Virus record (IMG/VR): IMGVR_UViG_3300009103_000004
Location: 62,001 to 126,000 of that record
Source: a virus
Direction: 5' to 3' (one strand)
DNA: 64,000 nucleotides
In this document: piece after piece, positions 25,390 through 33,048 of the stretch
How the letters are laid out: the number at the start of each line of letters is the position of its first letter
How positions within the stretch are numbered: the first letter of the stretch is position 1
Notes under the pieces: model-generated
Databases searched by the model: none
The model's input: the letters and a program-made list of their open reading frames with translations, nothing else
What the model was told of the DNA's origin: nothing
Program-made: the position numbers and the translations under genes

Positions 25390-28234
25390 GTGTCCATTTA
25401 GTGTTAAAATATTTTTGTTTTTCTGAAAAAGAATCAGGAAACAATTTATTACCAGTACCACCCCATTCATGTTCAAAGCCTCCGGATGAGTTGATTCGTA
25501 GTATCTTGTATCCACTATCCTTAAGCTGAAGGCATAAGTCTGTATCTTCTAGCCAAAAGGGCTTGAACTTTAAATCCATCTCAAATGCAACACCATAGAG
25601 AGATCTTCTGAAAATTTGACAACAACCAGCTAGAGTGTCCACAAACCCCTCGCCATCACCGTCAAAGACATCAGTATGTTCAAACGTAGAGTAGTCTTGA
25701 AAATAAGCACCCACAACTCCACACATACCAATACCAGTGTCGGATAACACAAATTTTGCTCTATCAAGAAAAGAACTGTTACGGATGTAAGAGTCACTGT
25801 CTACACTAACAACTATGTCGCCACGCGCTTCCTCAAACAGAACAGCCCTACCCCCGGCAACACCGTCATTGTCATCAGAATAAATTACTCTAACTTTTGA
25901 AAAGCGCTCCTCAATCAAGCGAAGCCACTCTCTAAACTCAGAGTTACTAGCGTTATCATATATTAACACCTCCTCTATGTCATCACGATGCTCAGCTAAC
26001 TCTAACCACGTAGACATGCAATCCTTTGTTTTATCCAACCTGTTGTGTGTTAAAAATACTAAGGATATAGAGGCCTGGGACATATCGTTGTAAGCAGGGG
26101 CTGCAAAACTGGCGTACATGGATTTAGAAGCGGATATGTATTCAGGCGTAATAACTTCATCGTTAACAGACTCATCATGATTCCACAAATGTACCGAGTA
26201 GGATCCGCGATATTCCTCTTCGTACTGCGCGCTATCTTCAGATAACAAACAATCATTTATCTTATCCCACAGAGGCCAGAAAAAAGAATGCGATCCCAAA
26301 ATCTTCAGTTTGTTCTGAGGCCAGTGCTTGGAATTTGCTATAACGTTAGGGACAACAACAGAATGCCAATCCCAAGCGTCGTCCCTACCCGCAGATTTGA
26401 AGGACCTGTATGAGTATATCCAATCAAGTATAAATTCAGATCCAGGCTTGGCCACTATAGTCGCATTACACAGACCATAATAATCATATTTATCGTAAAG
26501 TGCAGGATCCATAAAAATGCGAGCGGAATCCTGTATACCAAGAGATGTCTCAATATCGTAAAGATTTTCAAATGAAGAAACAGTTATGGTGTCCAAATCA
26601 AGGTATACACCACCATACTTGTACAACATTAGCAACCTAACCACATCAGACATATGGGCGTAATGCACAACTGGGTTACCAAAGATCTCGTGTACAAGAT
26701 CAACCTTGTTCATAGTGAGGTAGGGCTTTATTAGATCCCACCACACACCATGTGGCTCAGAATGATAGTGGAAGTAAACAGCGTCTGGAGCGTTATAGTG
26801 TATAGCTGTCTTAATAGCCAAGTATTGAACAAAAGTAAACTCCTCTGGAATATTGGACATACCAAAAGAGAAGTGGAATATATTCGGAACCTTGTTGTGA
26901 TCATACGAAATAGGATCTGGTATAAAATCCGGGGTTACGCTTGTGCCATTCTCAAAAACATAACCGCCTAACTCAATGTCTTCGGAAAAAGACTTGGCTA
27001 CGATCTCCCTAGTCTCGTCGTCGTAGTAATCCGAATAATGGTTGGGGTATGTCTTGATGGTGTCGCTGAATGTGACACCTTTGAATATAGAAGAGTCAAG
27101 TGAGTGCCTATCTTCGACGCAAAAGACATGATCAACACAGTCGCCCAAGTAATACTGTTGTTTGCGAACATTGGTTGTACGAACGTAGTCTTCAAAACTT
27201 ATAGTGTCTGAAGCACGTTTGTCAAAATCACGAAAGTACATAGAAACCAACCGCTCCCAGGGGTTAACAACAAAAGCAAAAGAAGTGTAGGAGTCACAAG
27301 TGTCCTGACCGTAAATATCTCTAACCTCAGAAGCCCTGAGCTCTACCGGGTTGTACAGGCCAGTGTCCACCATTGCTTGTTTGCAATTATCATCTGGGAG
27401 CGTAATTGGTATGAGTTGACGCTTGTGGTTTATAAGAGGCAAATGAAGCCTGTACAAATCTGCGTCCAGTTTGGTTGAAGGCTTACGCATGGAGAACCAG
27501 CCCGGGCCACACTTGCTGTCTTTACCAGAATGGTTCTCACCAGTACCCATGTTATATGCAGCAGCAGTTACATTGGGCCATTTCTCCAAACTGTCATAAC
27601 AGTTAAAGAAATAAGTCTCGTAGTTCATATGACACCCCAGAACACCCTTGAGGAAAAAAGGATGTACATTATCTCGTATGTCCTTGGCTGAAGACTCAAC
27701 GGACAACTTGTCCATGGATATATCTGTTATAAGAGTACGGTAGTTAAGTATATGAGAAGTACCGCAAGTTTCTCTGAAGCCCACGCGATGAGTAATCTTG
27801 TAGTTCTGTACATACACACCGCGATCAAACCACCACCCCATCCTACCAGGCATGTCCTTAACCGACGAAACTGTCTTATCCGAAATAAAATCATCAGCGT
27901 CAAAGAACATTACATACTCAGGGTCATACTTCTCAGCCGCTATCAACCCTACCACAAACTTAAGGCCCCTGTCATAATTACAAGCTGGCACACCAGTAAC
28001 TGGGCCATCAGCAAGAGATGGCGAATCGAAGCCCACCTCTACAAACTCAACGTGATCCTTTATTCTATGGTTATCGGAAAAGTCATCCAGTATCCTGTTG
28101 CACACTACTATTACACGAAAGTCCTTGTCTGTCTGGCTGCACACCGAAAATAGGGTGTCTCTAAGCAGGTCCCAGACGCGCTCATAGTAAAAGCTATTCT
28201 TAGGGTGCCTTACGGAGGTTATAAATGTAAACAT
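25370..28234 (-). CDS. Four-domain fusion: GT-A / sulfotransferase-like / GT32 / GT2
   Basis: 954 residues. Domain 1 (1-260) is a GT-A of the putative rhamnosyltransferase type with FFDADDFIS (110-118). Domain 2 (about 268-430) has the sulfotransferase 3'-phosphate motif FAFVVNPWERLVS (319-331) and the tail YSDYYDDETREIVA. The first PAPS loop is replaced by ITLPDDNCKQ. Domain 3 (about 449-690) is GT32: DVVRLLMLYKYGGVYLDLD (DLD 546-548). Domain 4 (722-945) is GT2: LVFLTHNR, VDSDS (811-815) and WLEDTDL. It looks like an assembly-line enzyme, and the sulfotransferase part may be inactive. Confidence 0.87.
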   Translation of the reverse strand: MFTFITSVRHPKNSFYYERVWDLLRDTLFSVCSQTDKDFRVIVVCNRILDDFSDNHRIKDHVEFVEVGFDSPSLADGPVTGVPACNYDRGLKFVVGLIAAEKYDPEYVMFFDADDFISDKTVSSVKDMPGRMGWWFDRGVYVQNYKITHRVGFRETCGTSHILNYRTLITDISMDKLSVESSAKDIRDNVHPFFLKGVLGCHMNYETYFFNCYDSLEKWPNVTAAAYNMGTGENHSGKDSKCGPGWFSMRKPSTKLDADLYRLHLPLINHKRQLIPITLPDDNCKQAMVDTGLYNPVELRASEVRDIYGQDTCDSYTSFAFVVNPWERLVSMYFRDFDKRASDTISFEDYVRTTNVRKQQYYLGDCVDHVFCVEDRHSLDSSIFKGVTFSDTIKTYPNHYSDYYDDETREIVAKSFSEDIELGGYVFENGTSVTPDFIPDPISYDHNKVPNIFHFSFGMSNIPEEFTFVQYLAIKTAIHYNAPDAVYFHYHSEPHGVWWDLIKPYLTMNKVDLVHEIFGNPVVHYAHMSDVVRLLMLYKYGGVYLDLDTITVSSFENLYDIETSLGIQDSARIFMDPALYDKYDYYGLCNATIVAKPGSEFILDWIYSYRSFKSAGRDDAWDWHSVVVPNVIANSKHWPQNKLKILGSHSFFWPLWDKINDCLLSEDSAQYEEEYRGSYSVHLWNHDESVNDEVITPEYISASKSMYASFAAPAYNDMSQASISLVFLTHNRLDKTKDCMSTWLELAEHRDDIEEVLIYDNASNSEFREWLRLIEERFSKVRVIYSDDNDGVAGGRAVLFEEARGDIVVSVDSDSYIRNSSFLDRAKFVLSDTGIGMCGVVGAYFQDYSTFEHTDVFDGDGEGFVDTLAGCCQIFRRSLYGVAFEMDLKFKPFWLEDTDLCLQLKDSGYKILRINSSGGFEHEWGGTGNKLFPDSFSEKQKYFNTKWTHEGNLV

Positions 28235-28881
28235 CAGTCAAAGGTATATTTAAACGTTTCTATATCTTCAGCATACAGCTTAGACACTATGTCCACAGAG
28301 TCACTATCATAGTACTCTCTGTAATCCTTTTTACGCTCGGACTCGTTCTTAACCTCGAGTGCGGATGTTCTCAACCTAAGCTTAAGCGTAGAGGCTATCA
28401 AGCCCAAGTCATCCGTAAGAGTTTCGTATCTTCCTATAAAGTCTGGGAGCAGGTGACCCTTGTAACAAACAAACTCAACCTGTGGGAGTAAGTGAGGAGA
28501 ACTCTTGTAGCTGTAAGGTATAAAGTGAGCCTTGGCATTAAACCAAGTATCATGGTTCTTCACAAACTCGTTGAAATCACCATCGTAATGCTGAATGTAT
28601 AAATTTGAAACACGATTATCCGTAAAGTTTATACCACCCAGCGCCAAATAGTGGAAAGCTGACACAAGACGATCCCAAGGATTTCTTACAAAACATAGTT
28701 TGAAGTAGTCTGCCCACAAGTCAGATGACTTTCCGAAGTTGTCATAGAGATGCTCCATACTCTCATGCTCACCGATTTGCATATCTATGTCGTGTGTCTT
28801 TCTCAATTTATGGAGTAGGGCTGTGCCAGCGACCCTGGGAACATGAAAGAATATAAATCGCTTGTCGTAGCAAATGTACAT
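28234..28881 (-). CDS. Sulfotransferase (Sulfotransfer_2 type)
   Basis: The ATG at 28881 is chosen over a TTG/GTG two codons earlier. 215 residues. The PAPS loop is HVPRVAGT, where the usual Lys is Arg. The 3'-phosphate motif is LCFVRNPWDRLVS. The tail DYREYYDSDSVDIVSKLYAED is the shared block. It is the first gene after a terminator/promoter gap, so it may be the first gene of the glycan operon. Its stop touches the start of the four-domain gene. Confidence 0.86.
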   Translation of the reverse strand: MYICYDKRFIFFHVPRVAGTALLHKLRKTHDIDMQIGEHESMEHLYDNFGKSSDLWADYFKLCFVRNPWDRLVSAFHYLALGGINFTDNRVSNLYIQHYDGDFNEFVKNHDTWFNAKAHFIPYSYKSSPHLLPQVEFVCYKGHLLPDFIGRYETLTDDLGLIASTLKLRLRTSALEVKNESERKKDYREYYDSDSVDIVSKLYAEDIETFKYTFD

Positions 28882-28925
28882 CACCAATAGATAAAAAAAA
28901 GAACCACGCCTGTCAACGGATACAT

Positions 28926-28960
28926 AAAAAAAGCGGCACCTATTGGGGTACCGCCTTTTT
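28926..28960. terminator. Rho-independent terminator, probably bidirectional
   Basis: The arms GCGGCACC (28933) and GGTACCGC (28947) pair with one mismatch. An A-run precedes and a T-run follows the hairpin on the plus strand, so it can end minus-strand transcription from the gene at 28976-29575. It separates that gene from the glycan operon. Confidence 0.75.
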
Positions 28961-28975
28961 CACATATGAACAAAC

Positions 28976-29575
28976 TTAAAGTTCTAAGTTATCAGCTAAT
29001 TCCATTTCTTCGTTATAGTACTCTGTGTGCAAGTGGAGGTCATCAGCTGGAGAAGGTATAAAAACACGGTTCTCCAAGTGCTTAGGTAGCTTATCCCCAC
29101 CATAGTGAAGGTGCACATCGTAAGCATCATCCAGAGTCTGCTGGTCGGCCTCACCGACCTTCCACGCATTAGCTAAATACTTATCAGGTATACACCTCGT
29201 GTTCCAAAGTTGCAAAATGTGACCGTCGTCAACGTCCAGTTCGTATGAGAAGGCTGGCTTGCTGAGTGGACTTAGGGGCGTAATAACGGTGCAGCTGGTA
29301 TTGGACCATATGTTATCTCGACCCCAATGTTCAGCGTTATCACTCATTACCATCACCATCAACGGCCTATTTGCTCCACCGAGAAGTGTGGGAGATAAAA
29401 GAAAGATATCCCCATCCTTGATCTGTTCTACATCAACATCGTAAGGCTTATCCAGCCCACGAAATACATTTTTACGCGCCTTAAACTTAATCCACTCGCT
29501 GACCCAATTATTAAATTGAGCTATGTGCATAGCAGAGGAAGCATGGTGCGAAACCGCTTGCATTAGATTATTCAT
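28976..29575 (-). CDS. Unknown protein
   Basis: 199 residues and soluble. It starts MNNLMQAVSHHASSAMHIAQ. The middle contains YDVDVEQIKDGDIFLLSPT and a Leu/Val-rich MVMVMSD strand. There is a KYLANAWKVGEADQQTL helix and an acidic, His/Tyr-rich C-terminus (DDLHLHTEYYNEE). The domain call is open. It has its own promoter motif 26 nt upstream and a terminator downstream, so it is monocistronic. Confidence 0.75.
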   Translation of the reverse strand: MNNLMQAVSHHASSAMHIAQFNNWVSEWIKFKARKNVFRGLDKPYDVDVEQIKDGDIFLLSPTLLGGANRPLMVMVMSDNAEHWGRDNIWSNTSCTVITPLSPLSKPAFSYELDVDDGHILQLWNTRCIPDKYLANAWKVGEADQQTLDDAYDVHLHYGGDKLPKHLENRVFIPSPADDLHLHTEYYNEEMELADNLEL

Positions 29576-29600
29576 GACATAAGTATGTTAGTTGTTCATG

Positions 29601-29612
29601 TATATATAACAC
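29601..29612 (-). promoter_or_regulatory. Recurrent GTGTTATATA promoter-like motif
   Basis: Plus-strand TATATATAACAC reads GTGTTATATATA toward the gene starting at 29575, 26 nt away. The same 12-mer type occurs upstream of at least six other minus-strand units. It resembles an extended -10 (TGnTATAnT). Confidence 0.55.
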
Positions 29613-29636
29613 AGGACTTAATAATATTTTTTAACC

Positions 29637-29666
29637 TTGAAATGAAATTAATGATACTATTATGAT
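29637..29666 (+). promoter_or_regulatory. Sigma70-like promoter for plus-strand genes
   Basis: TTGAAA (29637) and TATGAT (29661) are separated by 18 nt and lie just upstream of the ATG at 29673. The region is AT-rich and is the start point of the only plus-strand pair nearby. The ATG would fall within a very short leader. Confidence 0.5.
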
Positions 29667-29672
29667 ATACTT

Positions 29673-29867
29673 ATGTTATCTTGGCAAGTACTAAATGCAC
29701 GTGGTAAATTATGTTATGCGCTGTGCATCATCAACTTAGCTATAGCGTTTACCCTAGTAGTAAATGGACATCTAATAGGCCTGTGCCACGCAGTATTCGC
29801 AATGCTCTTGGGACTAGCTACATATGATCCAAGAAACCAAAAAGAAAATGATAATAAGACAAAATGA
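29673..29867 (+). CDS. Small two-helix membrane protein
   Basis: 64 residues. Two hydrophobic segments of about 17-20 residues (LCYALCIINLAIAFTLVV and CHAVFAMLLGLATY) are separated by a short NGHLIG turn and followed by a charged tail. It could be a holin-like or accessory membrane protein, but nothing in sequence proves this. The next gene starts within its last 44 nt. Confidence 0.6.
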   Translation: MLSWQVLNARGKLCYALCIINLAIAFTLVVNGHLIGLCHAVFAMLLGLATYDPRNQKENDNKTK

Positions 29868-30120
29868 CGATGAATGGCATTACGCTAACGAATACCAAGA
29901 ATTGCTAAAGCTAGATATGGGGGAAGCTCTAAACAAACCAAGTAAGTTAGAGACTAACCTCAAGGATGTTATACTCAAAGTCCTTTACAACTTACAAAGG
30001 ACAGACCTTAACCTGGAAAGCCCAGCAGCTAAGGAGATGTTAGCTACAGAAATAGCTAAGGGTATGAAAGATATAGCAGATAAAAAACAATGGTTCGATA
30101 AACGCTTTTACGAGTTTTAA
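29824..30120 (+). CDS. Small helical protein, unknown
   Basis: 98 residues, rich in Lys/Glu/Leu (for example KPSKLETNLKDVILKVLYNL) and predicted helical. The start may also be the ATG at 29848, which would shorten the overlap with the membrane-protein gene. It ends 6 nt before the convergent methyltransferase gene. No family is recognised. Confidence 0.6.
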   Translation: MIQETKKKMIIRQNDDEWHYANEYQELLKLDMGEALNKPSKLETNLKDVILKVLYNLQRTDLNLESPAAKEMLATEIAKGMKDIADKKQWFDKRFYEF

Positions 30121-30126
30121 AATTAA

Positions 30127-30744
30127 CTAAAACAATTCGTATGAGACAGAACGTATACAACCCCCGCGAGCTTTTATTTCAGATAAAGTTTTTTTAGATT
30201 TAAACTTTAGATTAAAAGGCTCTTTATCTATTTCTACTCCGCTTTCGTTTTTACAGTCCAACCGTATGTGTGGATTTGTTGGCTTATCAATGTTAGGAAT
30301 AAAGTTTCCTATAGGTAAGTGATCAGTAAAAACTAAAAACTTAAACGGAGTTTTATTATTTACTTGGTTGATAAATCTTAAAATGCTTTCATTGGAAAGA
30401 TGTTGTAGTACCTGCCTAATGATTGCCACGTCAGCTACCGGTAAAGTATCTCTACATATGTCTAGGTGCCTAAACCTAACATTAGGGATGTTAAATCTTT
30501 TTATGTTCCTGTTTATTATAACTTCCGATACATCACAAGCAGTGTATCGTTCACAATAATTAACCAAATGCTGGCCTACATTGAAATCCCCGCACCCGAG
30601 ATCAATGATGGTCTTAGGTTTTACAGACTCTAAAAAGACTGCAACTGCTTCCACATAAGACGACAGGTACGCCCCTTTACTCCCATACCCACTTGAACCC
30701 CAAACGTCTTTTGTGTAAATTTCGTCAAAAATGTTAGTATCCAC
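30127..30744 (-). CDS. Class I SAM methyltransferase, GTG start
   Basis: 205 residues. Motif I is TIIDLGCGDFNVGQHL, motif II is the YTACDVSE strand, and post-motifs are VRFRHLDICRD and VADVAIIRQVLQHLSNE. The fold is that of small-molecule or sugar methyltransferases. The C-terminus (KSKKTLSEIKARGG) is basic. The frame begins with GTG at 30744. It is separated from the sugar operon but may act on the same products. Confidence 0.78.
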   Translation of the reverse strand: MDTNIFDEIYTKDVWGSSGYGSKGAYLSSYVEAVAVFLESVKPKTIIDLGCGDFNVGQHLVNYCERYTACDVSEVIINRNIKRFNIPNVRFRHLDICRDTLPVADVAIIRQVLQHLSNESILRFINQVNNKTPFKFLVFTDHLPIGNFIPNIDKPTNPHIRLDCKNESGVEIDKEPFNLKFKSKKTLSEIKARGGCIRSVSYELF

Positions 30745-30761
30745 AGGACACAGAAACGCTT

Positions 30762-31571
30762 TTACGAATTTTGATTATCTACCCAAGGTGGATTACTAAA
30801 TAAGTCCACGGATTGTTTTTTCTCCATCTTCTTGTCACCATCAGTAAGAGCCTCATATGCCTTGCCACCACCAACCACAGCCGCAGTGGCTCCCAATGCT
30901 TTTGCCTCTAAAGATTGAACTTCTTTCTTGGACATTTGACTTGCAGCGGCATCTCTCTCAGCTTTAGTAAAACTACCGGGGTGCTTGGGTGTACCACCTT
31001 CGGGCACAGTCCTGTCAGCTGATGGCTTACGTGGCATACTGCCCGGATTTCCGCTAGCTGCAGGATTTGTAACAGCTGCTGTTCGCTTTGGTGGCTTGAG
31101 GCCGGTAGGACCTTGAGGGCTTACAGGGGGCTTAGGAGCGGGCGTGCCGTACGGGATCGTGGGCTTGAACTTGGGCTTGGGCTTGGGCCTGAACTTGGGA
31201 ACAGCAAACTTAACAAGGGGAGCGGCTAGCTTAGCAATCTTTGATAATATGTTGGCATCCTTACCCCAGGGAGGAGTGGCGGGTAATGGGAGTTCACGTG
31301 GAGCTTCTGGCTTTGGTAACCAGTCACCAGGATTACTCCCGCCAGGCCCTTCTGGCAGTGGAGTAGGAAGAGGCCCCTCTTCCCAGGGAGCTTTACCTCC
31401 AGGGCCCCTAGGGTTGGGAGGTAGGGGGCCGTCCCAGGGGGGACGCTCAGGCCCAGGCAATTCACGAGGCGGCTCACGCTCAGGCAAACCAGGGAGAGTT
31501 GATGTAGGCTCTACCGGGGGTGTATGCGGTGGGAGCGGAAAGTCATGTATTGGACCTGCTTCTTTATTCAT
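30762..31571 (-). CDS. Pro-rich protein with the basic module of the tagged cassette
   Basis: 269 residues. The first 100 residues are highly Pro/Gly/Glu-rich (PPGW-like and PLPPNP runs). Then comes PLVKFAVPKFRPKPKPKFKP, which matches the LVKxAVPKIRPKVRPK blocks of proteins encoded at 43.6-50.2 kb. KRTAAVTNPAASGNPG matches their AATNPS block. The C-terminus has a KKEVQSLEAKALGATAAVVGGG stretch. It lacks the N-terminal tag but clearly belongs to that protein set. It is probably a structural or packaged component. Confidence 0.75.
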   Translation of the reverse strand: MNKEAGPIHDFPLPPHTPPVEPTSTLPGLPEREPPRELPGPERPPWDGPLPPNPRGPGGKAPWEEGPLPTPLPEGPGGSNPGDWLPKPEAPRELPLPATPPWGKDANILSKIAKLAAPLVKFAVPKFRPKPKPKFKPTIPYGTPAPKPPVSPQGPTGLKPPKRTAAVTNPAASGNPGSMPRKPSADRTVPEGGTPKHPGSFTKAERDAAASQMSKKEVQSLEAKALGATAAVVGGGKAYEALTDGDKKMEKKQSVDLFSNPPWVDNQNS

Positions 31572-31602
31572 AGTTAGAAAGATTACGGTAATATTATGTA
31601 AT

Positions 31603-31630
31603 TGCCAAGTAAATACCGTGGTTTATTATT
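31603..31630 (+). promoter_or_regulatory. Possible promoter for the plus-strand regulator operon
   Basis: TTGCCA at about 31603 and TATTAT at about 31625 are spaced 16 nt and precede the ATG at 31652 in an AT-rich stretch. Nothing else supports the site. Confidence 0.35.
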
Positions 31631-31651
31631 ACACAATACAAATATATATAT

Positions 31652-31966
31652 ATGTTAATAATAATAGATGCAGAGTTATCCGACCCTCCTAGCTCAAGAA
31701 CATGTTTTAGAGATACTACGTTATATGCTTCGATTTTTGTAGATGCAGACGTTCTAGTTGAGTGCAGCCCGCATACAATAGATTTCTATTGGAAATGGTT
31801 AAAGCGGGGTGGAGCAATGGACTTCGTTTCACAAATTATAAAATTTGGCGAAGAGACAGGGTTCTCCATACGTCGCTGTTGTGGCGGTAGCATAAACTTG
31901 GAACGCCTAGATGAAGTTTCTTTATCTAGGGTCATATCTACGCTGAATGCATATCGTAAGACTTAG
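31652..31966 (+). CDS. Unknown small protein
   Basis: 104 residues starting MLIIIDAELSDPPSS. The middle contains an aromatic-rich HTIDFYWKWLKRGGAMDF segment and a GFSIRRCCGGSI Cys pair. It overlaps the next plus-strand gene by 20 nt. No domain is recognised. It may belong with the Fis-like regulator as one operon. Confidence 0.55.
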   Translation: MLIIIDAELSDPPSSRTCFRDTTLYASIFVDADVLVECSPHTIDFYWKWLKRGGAMDFVSQIIKFGEETGFSIRRCCGGSINLERLDEVSLSRVISTLNAYRKT

Positions 31967-32819
31967 CATATTACTGCTCGTAAGCAGTTGTAGTAAATTT
32001 AGAGAACCGCAATTAAATATACTTGATTGTGGTTGTCACGGCCACTATCCTGCTAGAAATTGTCCATGTAGTGAATTTGGTATATGTGGGTGTGATGTAA
32101 CAGTAATGTCCAGCAGACAAGCAGAATTTAGAAAAACGGTATATAAGGAGCCAGTACTTTGGTTTGTATACTATACTCGTGTGTTAGAATACGGTAGCGA
32201 ACGAGATGTACGAACTGTGATCAAGGCATGCAGTGCGGATGAAGCAAAGAAAATACTTATCGAGCAGCTTGGTGTTGAGTTCCCATATCATAGAGCCAAA
32301 GCAATAACATTATATAAGTTGTGGCACGGATTTAGAAAGGGCTACAAATTTGGTAACTTTAATGATTTAAATGTAGACGACATAGCTACAATAGCGTTCC
32401 CGAACAAGGTGGGGAAACTGTACCATGTTGAGAAACAAAGGCCTGAGGGGTGGAAGAACAGGTTTAATTTCTCACAGCCTAAGGATGGTAGTAATAATGG
32501 CTTTGAATCTGGGGAAAAGAACTGGGCCTTCATACATAGGAAGGGGAAGTCACTACCTGAAGCTGAGAGGCACATGTACCGCTATAAAGGTAAGTGGATA
32601 CGCATAACGGAAGAAGAAAAGGAAAAAGAAAAAGAAGAGATACGGGATGCGCTACTTAGGGCAGAAGGTAATAGAAGAAAAGCATGTGAGTATCTAGGTG
32701 TTAGAAGTCACAAACTATACAAGATGATGAAACGACACCCAGAAGTTGATTGGAACAAAGAAATTCCAAAGGGCGGTATAGGGTTATGGATGGGAGGAAA
32801 GAATGACAAGAAGTGTTGA
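31947..32819 (+). CDS. Cys-rich lipoprotein-like N-terminus plus Fis-type HTH protein
   Basis: 290 residues in a single frame. Residues 1-50 start with a hydrophobic LSILLLVSSC (possible lipobox) and then CGCHGHYPARNCPCSEFGICGC. An internal ATG at 32106 (MSSRQAEFRK) could start a separate cytosolic protein. The C-terminus (about 235-275) is a Fis/HTH_8-like domain, with EEIRDALLRAEGNRRKACEYLG then LYKMMKRHP. It is either a lipid-anchored oddity or two genes read through. The middle is conserved-looking but unknown. Confidence 0.7.
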   Translation: MHIVRLSILLLVSSCSKFREPQLNILDCGCHGHYPARNCPCSEFGICGCDVTVMSSRQAEFRKTVYKEPVLWFVYYTRVLEYGSERDVRTVIKACSADEAKKILIEQLGVEFPYHRAKAITLYKLWHGFRKGYKFGNFNDLNVDDIATIAFPNKVGKLYHVEKQRPEGWKNRFNFSQPKDGSNNGFESGEKNWAFIHRKGKSLPEAERHMYRYKGKWIRITEEEKEKEKEEIRDALLRAEGNRRKACEYLGVRSHKLYKMMKRHPEVDWNKEIPKGGIGLWMGGKNDKKC

Positions 32820-33048
32820 ACAACAAATAAGAATGATGCTTGATAAGTATCAGGAGTCTAACTTTACAGTACCTGAAGTTCGGAGGTGCCTAGCTGAGGT
32901 TATTGAAAACCAGCTAGAGAAAAGAATTAAGAAGATGGAGGAGCATCGTGTTCGAGGAGTTGATGGGATTGAAAAATTTCCGCATAACGATCAAGAGCGC
33001 TATCCCGGGTCAAATGTGTCTGACCAAACTCCCACGCCCCCTGTATAA
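32803..33048 (+). CDS. Small helical protein, unknown
   Basis: 81 residues. A GGGAGGAAAG ribosome site sits right before the ATG, and the start overlaps the regulator stop. The N-terminal 45 residues look helical (RSVEQQIRMMLDKYQ). The tail is acidic and overlaps the end of the convergent GT90 gene by about 120 nt, so the last part may be non-essential or mis-called. Confidence 0.6.
   Translation: MTRSVEQQIRMMLDKYQESNFTVPEVRRCLAEVIENQLEKRIKKMEEHRVRGVDGIEKFPHNDQERYPGSNVSDQTPTPPV

Noticed and set aside
1-28881. A eukaryotic giant virus (NCLDV) origin for the glycan operon
   Set aside because: Shine-Dalgarno sites, ATGA/TAATG couplings, rho-independent terminators, a bacterial-type tRNA-Ile2 and phage-family small proteins all point to a bacterial translation system.
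31144-31692. A 182-residue plus-strand ORF rich in Gly and Leu
   Set aside because: It is the antisense shadow of the Pro-rich gene at 30762-31571. Its low complexity mirrors the GC-rich Pro codons of the other strand.
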